A stretch of DNA of 6,856 nucleotides from Candidatus Aminicenantota bacterium (GTDB lineage: Bacteria; Acidobacteriota; Aminicenantia; Aminicenantales; Aminicenantaceae), in contig JAGLRY010000012.1 in NCBI GenBank assembly GCA_023135995.1, positions 1 to 6,856 of the forward strand, given 5' to 3'. Made by a program: the position numbers and the translations under genes. Under the pieces are notes generated by a model. That model worked only from the letters and a program-made list of their open reading frames with translations, was not told where the DNA came from and did not search any database. Numbering within the stretch: position 1 is the stretch's first letter; every line of letters starts with the position of its first letter. Positions 1-6,009 of this stretch are shown here, in pieces.

Positions 1-191
1 AGTTCAACAAAGCCCTTAGGATTGACCCCGGTAATCCTGCGGCTCTGAAAGAATTGAAGGAGCTGGAAAAGCCCAAGTCAAAGGGTGGATTCAAAGACCT
101 TAAAGACCTTAAAGATCTTCTGTCTTTTGATATAAAGGGGCTCAAGAGGAGGCTTTCGACGGATATATTTGGAAAGAAAAAGAAGAAGTGA
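1..191 (+). CDS. 3' end of a TPR-type protein (5' truncated by window edge)
   Basis: The reading frame starting at base 3 is open from the window edge to a TGA at 189-191, giving the last 62 residues of a protein. It begins FNKALRIDPGNPAALKELKE, which has the form of the second helix of a tetratricopeptide repeat (alanine, Leu-x-Ile-Asp-Pro-Gly-Asn, then a leucine-rich helix). TPR units usually mediate protein-protein contacts. After this cap the tail is strongly basic: a KDL-KDL-KDL run, then SFDIKGLKRRLSTDIFGKK and a final run of lysines. Such TPR-plus-basic tails occur at the ends of bacterial J-domain, response-regulator or PilZ-type TPR proteins, but the part that would identify this one lies outside the window. 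It converges on ligA with only 9 bases between the stops. I see no convincing terminator hairpin there. Confidence 0.75.
   Translation, partial: FNKALRIDPGNPAALKELKELEKPKSKGGFKDLKDLKDLLSFDIKGLKRRLSTDIFGKKKKK
93..119 (+). repeat. Three tandem 9-base units inside the TPR gene tail
   Basis: The unit aaagacctt is present three times head to tail, the third copy with a single C-to-T change (aaagatctt). Each unit encodes Lys-Asp-Leu in frame, so gain or loss of a unit would keep the reading frame. The near-identity at DNA level suggests recent slippage duplication rather than selection on the amino acids alone. Confidence 0.8.
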
Positions 192-200
192 TTCTTTGGT

Positions 201-2201
201 TTAAAAAGAGATAAGTGCTAAGAAATTCTTCTCGTCCAGAACAGGCACTCCTAGCTTTTGGGCTTTTTCGAGTTTAGCTCCCGGCTCTGCTCCTGCAATG
301 ACATAGTCCGTTTTTCGGCTTACGGTCGATGTGACGGTTCCTCCCCGCTGTTCGATCTCTTTTCTCGCCTCTTCTCGGCTGAATTGTGCGAGTTTCCCTG
401 TCAAGACGAATGTTTGACCGGATAATGGCCCCTCCTCGGACGATGCCTCGGCTTGAGAGAAAGAGTTGACGCCAACCTCGCGCAGTTTGTCTAGAAGCGT
501 AGTATTTTTCGGTTGGTGGAAGAAAAAGACGATGCTCTCAGCCACCTTGGGTCCTACATCCTCTATCTGGATCAGCTCTTCGGGAGGGGCCTTGCTCAGT
601 GAATCGAGATCTCTAAAATGAGAAGCGATCGCTTGTGCTGTGCGTTCTCCAACGAACCTGATGCCCAATGCATAAATGAGTCGATCCAGGTCCATTACTT
701 TCGATTTTTCGATTTCGTCCAGCAAATTTTGGGAGCTTTTAGGCCCCATTCTATCAAGATTGACCAAGTCTTCATAACTCAATGCGTAGAGATCGGGAAT
801 GGTTTGAACGAGGTGTTTTTCCAAAAGCTGATTGACGAGAGCGACTCCAAGCGTTTCGATATTCATGGCCCGGCGTGAGGAATAATGAAGGAGAGATTCT
901 TTCAGCTTTGCAGGACAGGAGGGGTTGATACAGCGGGAGACCGCTTCGTCTTCGGGCCGGAAGACCTCAGTGTGACATACAGGGCATATTTTAGGAAAAG
1001 CGAAGGGAATTTCTCTCCCTGTCCTTTTCTCCTTCATCACTAAGACAACCTTGGGGATGACATCTCCGCTCCGCTCGATCAAGACAAAATCGCCGACTCG
1101 GATGTCTTTCCGCCGGATCTCGTCCTCATTGTGTAAAGTCGACCGGCTTATCGTCGTTCCCGAGAGTTTGACAGGTTCGAGTACAGCAACGGGAGTTAAA
1201 GCGCCTGTCCGCCCCACTTGAACGACAATGTCTTTTATTCGAGTGGTTGCCTGCCTCGCTGGGAATTTGAAGGATATGGCCCATCTCGGGAATTTTGCCG
1301 TGCTGCCGAGGAGTCTTTGCTGTTCAACAGAATCCACCTTGATAACGATGCCGTCGACATCGTAATCGAGCGCATCTCTTCGTTCCTTCCACTCTCTATA
1401 GTAGGAGATGACAGCATCCAATGAAGAGCAGCGGCGGGAATGGGGGTTGATCTTGAGGCCTAACTTTTTCATTGTTTGGAGGTTTTGCCACTGGCTCTCT
1501 TTCTCTTCTCCCTCTACGAACAAGGTATAGAGAAAAACGTCCAGCATTCGAGCAGCCACTTCCTTCGGATCGAGTAGCCGGATGGACCCTGCGGCGGCAT
1601 TCCTTGGATTGACGAACAGAGGAAGATCTTCGTTCTCTCGTCTTCTGTTTATCTTCCTGAACGAGGGGAATGGAAGGTAGATTTCACCCCGCACCTCGAG
1701 CTCTCCCGATTGAGGAATGGCAAGCGGAAAGCTTCTGATCGTTTTTACATTCGCAGTGACATCATCACCCCTTAGACCATCGCCTCGGGTTATGGCCTGG
1801 GCGAATTTTCCGTCGCGATAGATGACAGAGATCCCCAATCCATCGATCTTCAATTCTGCCACGTAAGCGATTTTTTCTGTAGGAATGATTTTTCGTATCC
1901 GCTCTTCGAATTCCCTCAATTCTTCCATCGTGTAGCAGTTGTCAAGGCTGAGCATAGGGGTGCTGTGTTCGACTGATGCGAAACCCTCAAGAGGTTGTTC
2001 TCCCACTCTTTGAGTGGGCGATTCGGGCGTGATGAGCTCAGGAAATTGTCTTTCGAGATTTATGAGCTCCTTGATGAGCATGTCGAATTCGTAATCGGAG
2101 ATCTGGGGGTCGTTTTCGATATAATATTTCTTCTCATGGAAGACAACGTCTTCTCTGAGTTTCTGGATTCTCTTTTTAGCCTCTTTCAGTGTGAGTGGCA
2201 T
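201..2201 (-). CDS. ligA: NAD+-dependent DNA ligase LigA
   Basis: This enzyme seals nicks in duplex DNA in the cytoplasm using NAD+; it is essential for joining Okazaki fragments and for repair. The 666-residue length is normal for the family and every domain is present. Residues about 1-70 are the Ia NAD-binding domain, with the YY and SDYEFD signature. The adenylation domain has the nucleotidyl-accepting lysine K118 in ELKIDG, then TRGDGLRGDD (138-147), NPRNAAAGSIR (198-208), VDGIVIK (282-288) and FKFPA (311-315). An OB fold follows, with the VGRTGALTPVA stretch at 329-339. A four-cysteine zinc site is C406, C409, C424 and C429. Helix-hairpin-helix repeats cover about 440-585 and a BRCT domain about 591-664. 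The ATG is fixed by an in-frame TGA three codons upstream. The nearest Shine-Dalgarno-like stretch, AGGGAG at 2215-2220, is rather far away (13 bases). Nothing suggests damage. Identification is secure. Confidence 0.98.
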   Translation of the reverse strand: MPLTLKEAKKRIQKLREDVVFHEKKYYIENDPQISDYEFDMLIKELINLERQFPELITPESPTQRVGEQPLEGFASVEHSTPMLSLDNCYTMEELREFEERIRKIIPTEKIAYVAELKIDGLGISVIYRDGKFAQAITRGDGLRGDDVTANVKTIRSFPLAIPQSGELEVRGEIYLPFPSFRKINRRRENEDLPLFVNPRNAAAGSIRLLDPKEVAARMLDVFLYTLFVEGEEKESQWQNLQTMKKLGLKINPHSRRCSSLDAVISYYREWKERRDALDYDVDGIVIKVDSVEQQRLLGSTAKFPRWAISFKFPARQATTRIKDIVVQVGRTGALTPVAVLEPVKLSGTTISRSTLHNEDEIRRKDIRVGDFVLIERSGDVIPKVVLVMKEKRTGREIPFAFPKICPVCHTEVFRPEDEAVSRCINPSCPAKLKESLLHYSSRRAMNIETLGVALVNQLLEKHLVQTIPDLYALSYEDLVNLDRMGPKSSQNLLDEIEKSKVMDLDRLIYALGIRFVGERTAQAIASHFRDLDSLSKAPPEELIQIEDVGPKVAESIVFFFHQPKNTTLLDKLREVGVNSFSQAEASSEEGPLSGQTFVLTGKLAQFSREEARKEIEQRGGTVTSTVSRKTDYVIAGAEPGAKLEKAQKLGVPVLDEKNFLALISF

Positions 2202-2266
2202 TGGATATCACACTCTCCCTTTGAGGATTTTGTGGATTTTTCCGTTCGCTCGATCGGGCAATATTG

Positions 2267-2295
2267 ATATTATTACAGAAAAAGCAAAAGTTCAA
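2267..2295 (-). promoter_or_regulatory. Putative sigma70-type promoter of ligA
   Basis: Read on the - strand, TTGAAC (2290-2295) and TAATAT (2267-2272) are separated by exactly 17 bases, each matching the consensus at four of six positions. Transcription would start near 2260 and leave a leader of about 60 bases. A short dyad, aatat-tg-atatt (2260-2271), overlaps the -10 and could be an operator, but AT-rich DNA makes such dyads by chance. Confidence 0.4.
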
Positions 2296-2315
2296 ACAGT
2301 CAAGCTAATATGTCA

Positions 2316-2374
2316 GCGATGTAGGGTGCGGTCACTGAACGGACCGTTTGGGAAACGGTCCCTACATCTTTCGC
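2316..2374. repeat. Nested inverted repeat between ligA and the TPR gene, possible dispersed palindromic element
   Basis: Two perfect stems are nested. The outer arms are gatgtaggg (2318-2326) and ccctacatc (2360-2368). They can be extended by gcga (2316-2319) against tcgc (2371-2374) if two T bases bulge. The inner hairpin is ggaccgttt (2341-2349), loop ggg, aaacggtcc (2353-2361). The inner and outer right arms share the two bases 2360-2361, so both stems cannot form completely at once. The element sits 9 bases past the stop of the upstream TPR gene and could help end its transcript. It is not followed by a U-run on the - strand, so it is not a classical intrinsic terminator. Its GC-rich stem stands out from the AT-rich flanks, which fits a REP- or MITE-like intergenic repeat. 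Only one copy is visible here. Confidence 0.7.
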
Positions 2375-2382
2375 AGGGGGGA

Positions 2383-3534
2383 TTAGATGCCCAAGCGGGT
2401 TTTCGTCTGTTCTACGAGGGCGTTGAATTTATCCAATGCTTGTTGCTGCTCTGTTTGGAGTTTTTCGATGGCTTTCTGTTCAGTTTCGATCTGTTCCAAT
2501 ATCTTTTCCATTTCTGCATTTTCGGCATCGGTGAGGTCTTCTTCATCTTTTTCACCGTATTTTTCGTTGAAGCTGTTTGTTAGAGTTTCCAGTTTTGTGC
2601 CCCTGTCCGCGAGGTCCTTGATCTTTTCGTTATATCCTGGGACTTCGTGATTGAAGAACAGTCTCTGCGCGAGGTCCATGGCTTTTTTGGAATTGGCCTG
2701 GGAGAGATAGCTCGCATCCAGCAGATAATCGATTGCCTCCGAAGAGCCGTTGTTGTTGGAATTGCTCTTAGTAGCCAGGAGGACTCCGATGTTGTATGCC
2801 ACATCTCCCTTTTTCTGCTTGGTGTAGGCCTGTTTGTAGTATGTCAGGGCCTCATCCTTTTGTCCGGACCTGTTGAGCGAGTTTGCCAGATAGACGATAC
2901 AGGCGTAGTTATTCGTAATTCCGACACAGACCTTCCATGCCTTTGCGGCGTCGCTGTAGGCTTTGGCATCGTACAGGCCCTTTGCGACCTTTTTCAAGTC
3001 GTTGGCGATCTGTTTGTTTTTCAGAATGTTGTAGGCGCTGATGTATGAGCTTGATGCCCCCTTCAGATCGTTGGACTTTTGTTGAACTTGGCCTTGAACA
3101 TAGTAAGCCGCTCCCACGAGTTGATTTTTGTTCTGTGCTTTTCCGAGCTGGATAGCTTGTTGGGCATAGTTTTTGGCTTTTGCCAGGTTCTTTCCTTGTT
3201 GTCCGTAAACAGCGGCAACTGTTACGAGGATCTGAAACTTCATGAGCTCATCCAAGCCACCCAAATTTATTGCCTTTTCACCATATTCGATGGTCTCAGC
3301 AGCTGTTTTGCCGCTGTAGGGGGTTACGCATAGGTTTGCATATGCAAAATTTTCGTATTGGGATCCTTTTCCGCCGCATTGCGCCAGATAGTCTTTAAGG
3401 AGTTTTGCCCTCTGGCCGGCATCGGCTGTTGTCACGGCTTTGATATACGCCTGATCACAGGAGTTTTCCTGGCTGAGCACGGGGAAAACGAGGAGGAGAG
3501 TTAATGTGATTACCGTAAGTGCTGATCTTTTCAT
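2383..3534 (-). CDS. Exported TPR protein with C-terminal coiled coil, function unknown
   Basis: The 383-residue protein begins with a Sec-type signal peptide: MKRS, a hydrophobic core to about residue 19, then VLS before Gln22, a good signal peptidase I site. No lipobox cysteine lies at the cleavage point. The mature part is built of helical TPR-like repeats, roughly at 63-95, 100-133, 139-170, 182-205, 212-240 and 245-278, with typical phrases such as the NSLNRSGQKDEALTYYKQAY stretch. Residues about 300-383 are a charged, Glu/Gln-rich stretch predicted to form a coiled coil. Cysteines 26, 53, 69, 203 and 212 could form disulfides after export. It probably acts as a periplasmic or cell-envelope scaffold; that is inference. 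The start is supported by GAGAGG (3541-3546) 6 bases before the ATG. Its own promoter and the flanking gaps suggest a single-gene unit. I do not recognise a named family beyond TPR. Confidence 0.88.
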   Translation of the reverse strand: MKRSALTVITLTLLLVFPVLSQENSCDQAYIKAVTTADAGQRAKLLKDYLAQCGGKGSQYENFAYANLCVTPYSGKTAAETIEYGEKAINLGGLDELMKFQILVTVAAVYGQQGKNLAKAKNYAQQAIQLGKAQNKNQLVGAAYYVQGQVQQKSNDLKGASSSYISAYNILKNKQIANDLKKVAKGLYDAKAYSDAAKAWKVCVGITNNYACIVYLANSLNRSGQKDEALTYYKQAYTKQKKGDVAYNIGVLLATKSNSNNNGSSEAIDYLLDASYLSQANSKKAMDLAQRLFFNHEVPGYNEKIKDLADRGTKLETLTNSFNEKYGEKDEEDLTDAENAEMEKILEQIETEQKAIEKLQTEQQQALDKFNALVEQTKTRLGI

Positions 3535-3548
3535 GGTCGACCTCTCTA

Positions 3549-3605
3549 TGTTGGATTAATTCTTTTTTCACACAGGGAAAGCGAAATATTAGCATAAATC
3601 CAACA
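3549..3605. promoter_or_regulatory. 9-base inverted repeat bracketing the TPR-gene promoter, possible operator pair
   Basis: tgttggatt (3549-3557) and aatccaaca (3597-3605) are perfect reverse complements 39 bases apart. One copy lies between the predicted transcription start and the ribosome binding site of the TPR gene, and the other lies in the -35/-10 spacer. The placement would suit two half-sites of a repressor or a leader-RNA stem, but neither is proven by the sequence alone. Confidence 0.35.
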
Positions 3606-3615
3606 GAAAAAGCAA
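3586..3615 (-). promoter_or_regulatory. Putative extended -10 promoter of the TPR gene
   Basis: On the - strand TTGCTT (3610-3615) is followed after 18 bases by TAATAT (3586-3591). The -10 is preceded by TG plus one base, the extended -10 pattern. Transcription would start near 3579 and give a leader of about 45 bases ending in the GAGAGG ribosome site. This is the best promoter candidate in the window. Confidence 0.5.
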
Positions 3616-3733
3616 TAGCTTTTCATCCGTTCTCGATAGCAGCAAAAACTGTGCCATATTTAAAGTGGAACAACTTATTACGTGTCTCCTCTGTTTTGCC
3701 TTGGGCGGCTGAATTTAGACTTTTGCGGCGATA

Positions 3734-3744
3734 TAGAATAGAAT
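3734..3744 (+). promoter_or_regulatory. Possible -10 elements immediately upstream of murB
   Basis: TAGAAT occurs twice, overlapping by one T, at 3734-3739 and 3739-3744; each matches the -10 consensus at five of six positions. No good -35 is present at the proper distance. If either is used, transcription would start between about 3746 and 3751, at or just before the murB ATG, so the mRNA would have almost no leader. Confidence 0.3.
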
Positions 3745-3750
3745 GGCATC

Positions 3751-4695
3751 ATGAAAGGCGGGAAGAGGGATTTCCCTGAAAGGTTTCAAAATACAGTGGG
3801 GAGACCTCTCGATTTTTCCGTTCGACTTTCCGATTATTCCCATTTTAAGATCGGAGGCGAGGCTGATTATTTTTTTTGTGCGCGATCTCCTCATGAATTG
3901 AAGAAAACCATATCACTCGCTCGTGAATTTTCTCTGTATCACACCATCATGGGCGGTGGGTACAATCTGTTGTTTGAGGATGAGGGATTCCGGGGGCTTG
4001 TCATCAAAAACCAAGTGGAAAAGATCGACCGTCAGGATAAAGAGCTCATCCGGTGTGCATCTGGGAGTCTGTTGAAGGACGTGCTCGAGTGGTGTGCCGA
4101 ACATGAATTAGGGGGGCTGGAATTTATGGCAGGAATTCCCGGGACTGTCGGCGGTGCTGTTTATGGAAATGCCGGCGCTTTTGATGAGGAAATCGGCGAT
4201 CGAGTGGTTGAGGCTGTGCTATATGATAAATCCGATAAAGACGTCAAGATAAACAGAGAGTATTTTTCCTTTGATTACCGGTATAGCTCGCTCAAAAAGA
4301 GGCCTGATGTCGTTTTAGAGGTGATTTTACGGGTTGAAGAACGGAGAAGATCTCAGATTGAAGCCAATATTGCAAAAAATATGGAATGGAGAACAAAAAG
4401 ACACCCGCCATGGGACATCGCTTGTGCGGGAAGTTTTTTTCAAAATCCTGTCTCTTTGGAAGGAAAAAAAATCGCCGCTGCGCAACTTTTGGATCGTGTG
4501 GGGGCAAAAGGGCTCAGGGAGGGCGATGCCATGGTATATGATGGGCACGCCAACTTCATCATCAATCGCGGCCATGCCTGTGCGTCAGATGTGATGAGTT
4601 TAGCTTCTGAGCTTAAAAGAAGGGTCAAAGAGGAATTTGGTATCGACCTCAAGGAAGAGGTCATTCACGTTCCAGCAACGCCTCCATCGCGCTGA
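3751..4695 (+). CDS. murB: UDP-N-acetylenolpyruvoylglucosamine reductase MurB
   Basis: MurB is a cytoplasmic FAD enzyme that uses NADPH to reduce UDP-GlcNAc-enolpyruvate to UDP-MurNAc, the second committed step of peptidoglycan synthesis. The 314 residues carry the family marks in order: HFKIGGEADYFF (31-42), the FAD-binding GGGYNLLFED (68-77), LEFMAGIPGTVGGAVYGNAG (123-142), YRYSSLK (176-182) with the substrate-binding Arg177, AGSFFQNP (226-233) with the catalytic Ser228, DGHANFIIN (264-272), and a C-terminal EEVIHVP (302-308) holding the expected catalytic Glu. The compact form resembles the shorter type II MurB. An in-frame TAG at 3739-3741 excludes any longer start. No Shine-Dalgarno sequence precedes the ATG; an internal GTG at 3796 is the alternative. 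The 3' end overlaps the convergent DUF2520 gene by 35 bases, and no terminator is visible after the stop. Confidence 0.97.
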   Translation: MKGGKRDFPERFQNTVGRPLDFSVRLSDYSHFKIGGEADYFFCARSPHELKKTISLAREFSLYHTIMGGGYNLLFEDEGFRGLVIKNQVEKIDRQDKELIRCASGSLLKDVLEWCAEHELGGLEFMAGIPGTVGGAVYGNAGAFDEEIGDRVVEAVLYDKSDKDVKINREYFSFDYRYSSLKKRPDVVLEVILRVEERRRSQIEANIAKNMEWRTKRHPPWDIACAGSFFQNPVSLEGKKIAAAQLLDRVGAKGLREGDAMVYDGHANFIINRGHACASDVMSLASELKRRVKEEFGIDLKEEVIHVPATPPSR

Positions 4696-5530
4696 TCTTT
4701 TCTCTCGGAGTTTTGTTCCCGCGTTTTGCCATTTCCAGGCTTTGTTTTGCCAGGTCGATGTATATCCGGCGGGCTGAGGGAAATTTTTTAAGTTCCGCCA
4801 GATGTTTTTTGATCGTAGTCAGATCACCCCTGGCCACAGGCCCTGTTAAGGCGCCAAAAATGTCAATTTTGTTTACATTATGTAAAGTTCCTTCTAAGAG
4901 AGGCCGCAGGATTTTTTTCGCCTCGTCCTGCCCGAGTCCGCATTCGCTGAGAAGTGATATGGCCGTGTACAGGAGCGCCACACTCATGTTGGATGCCAGG
5001 CTGCAGGCCGTGTGATAGCAGGCTTTGTCTTCCGCGCGGATCATAAAGTGCAAACCGCCGATTGTGTTGACGATGTCTTTAACTGCTGACACGGCTCCTT
5101 CGTCTCCTTCGAGAGCGAAAAAGATGCCCTGGAAAAGGTCAATCCTGCTCTGTTTTTTGGGAAAGGATGAACAGGGATGGACAGAGGCCGTATGGGCCCC
5201 TTTTGATTGGAGTGGATCGAGGGCATGGGAGGTTAGAAGGCCGCTGCAGTGGAGAACGATCTTTTCCCTCCAATCCAAAGGTGAGGATTCAAGTTCTTTG
5301 GCGACATATTCGATGGCATCATCCGGAACAGTAAGGAAGACGATCTCTCCCTGGTCTGCGGTTCGGACATTGTCTGTGGACGCCGTGCCCTGGCCGATCT
5401 TTTGGCGGCTATCTTCGGCCGAAGACTTTGACCGGCAGGAGAGGGCCTTGATCGTGTATCCTTTTTTAGACAGAGTATAACCTAATGAAGCCCCAAGGCG
5501 TCCCGCTCCGATGATGGCGATAGGTTTCAT
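4661..5530 (-). CDS. Rossmann-like domain / DUF2520 protein, putative NAD(P)-dependent dehydrogenase
   Basis: The 289-residue protein has an N-terminal Rossmann fold with the dinucleotide-binding loop GAGRLGASLG (8-17), then TVPDDAI (67-73), a strand ending in HCSG (94-97) and SVHPCSSFP (116-124). The C-terminal helical DUF2520 domain carries YHTACSLASN (172-181) and LTGPVARGD (228-236), the most conserved stretches of the family. The architecture resembles pyrroline-5-carboxylate and ketopantoate reductases, with active-site His, Ser and Asn positions plausible in the second half. The true substrate of DUF2520 proteins is not something I can state; in some actinobacteria they lie beside pantothenate genes, which are not seen here. 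It is the last gene of the three-gene - strand operon. Its ATG overlaps the TGA of the NYN gene (ATGA), so translation is probably coupled. The 3' end runs 35 bases into murB on the opposite strand. Confidence 0.88.
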   Translation of the reverse strand: MKPIAIIGAGRLGASLGYTLSKKGYTIKALSCRSKSSAEDSRQKIGQGTASTDNVRTADQGEIVFLTVPDDAIEYVAKELESSPLDWREKIVLHCSGLLTSHALDPLQSKGAHTASVHPCSSFPKKQSRIDLFQGIFFALEGDEGAVSAVKDIVNTIGGLHFMIRAEDKACYHTACSLASNMSVALLYTAISLLSECGLGQDEAKKILRPLLEGTLHNVNKIDIFGALTGPVARGDLTTIKKHLAELKKFPSARRIYIDLAKQSLEMAKRGNKTPREKISAMEALLERE

Positions 5531-6006
5531 CTCTTTTTTTTAAATATGTCGACCCAGTGATTTATCTCGAGCGGAGAGGGAAAACGTGTTTGTTTTTCCA
5601 TTTCCTTCAGGTCCTTGTTTTCTTTGAGCACAGCCTTGAGCTGCTTGTTGAACTCCTCACAGGACAGCGGTTTGACGCCGTTTTTCCTTGCGTAGTCCTT
5701 GATCTCCCTGTCTGAGCTCACAACATAGAATCGACGCTCCCTGGCTCTTTTGGCAATGATGTCTTTGATGATCCGGTCAGCGTTTTGTCCCCTGTCAGGG
5801 TAGAGTACAGTCAGGGATCTATCAGGGAAATTGTGATCCGTGATCTCTGGATCCGGCGGCCCATCAAACACAGCAATAATTTTCACCTTTTGTATTTTGT
5901 TGAATATCAATAATTTAGCGATCAGACTGTATTTACTCCGGGGGTCCCGCAGTTCATAGGGAGAGGTGTGTCCGATGAAATTGTTCCCATCAACCAGATA
6001 TGCCAT
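5527..6006 (-). CDS. YacP-like NYN-domain protein, putative RNase
   Basis: The 159-residue protein is a single NYN/PIN-like nuclease domain. Acidic and polar residues expected for the metal site are in place: D6 and N8 in YLVDGNNFIG (3-12), D48 in VFDGPP (46-51), D77 in GQNADRIIKDII (73-84), and S97, S98 and D99 in VVSSDREI (95-102). This order matches YacP-type NYN proteins; the Bacillus subtilis member (Rae1) is a ribosome-associated endoribonuclease. Cleavage of RNA in the cytoplasm is therefore likely but inferred. The C-terminus is short and ends FKKKR, coded by an A8-G run just before the stop. The gene begins 3 bases after the stop of the hydrolase gene and overlaps the next gene by ATGA, so all three are probably one transcript. 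Ribosome sites at both junctions are weak, which favours translational coupling. Confidence 0.85.
   Translation of the reverse strand: MAYLVDGNNFIGHTSPYELRDPRSKYSLIAKLLIFNKIQKVKIIAVFDGPPDPEITDHNFPDRSLTVLYPDRGQNADRIIKDIIAKRARERRFYVVSSDREIKDYARKNGVKPLSCEEFNKQLKAVLKENKDLKEMEKQTRFPSPLEINHWVDIFKKKR
5533..5539 (-). other. A AAA AAG slippery heptamer at the NYN/DUF2520 junction, candidate -1 frameshift site
   Basis: Read on the - strand the end of the NYN gene is ATA TTT AAA AAA AAG AGA TGA. It therefore contains A AAA AAG in exactly the zero-frame phase used by dnaX-type -1 frameshifting. After a -1 slip the ribosome would read GAG ATG AAA and continue in the DUF2520 frame, since no stop lies between. 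The product would be NYN residues 1-158, one Glu, then the whole 289-residue DUF2520 protein (448 residues). The A8 run could also cause polymerase slippage. No strong upstream Shine-Dalgarno-like stimulator is visible. A modest stem a short way downstream, GGAGC with GCTTC including one G-U pair, is possible. Use in the cell is unproven. Confidence 0.4.
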
Positions 6007-6009
6007 CTT

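Noticed and set aside
170..205. Weak AAAGAA/TTCTTT hairpin between the TPR tail and ligA as a bidirectional terminator
   Set aside because: The stem is short and contains almost no G-C pairs, so it would be unstable.
618..878. Open frames on the + strand across ligA, and others antisense to the TPR, murB and DUF2520 genes
   Set aside because: They lie wholly within well-supported genes on the opposite strand or in other frames, lack ribosome sites, and encode no recognisable domain.
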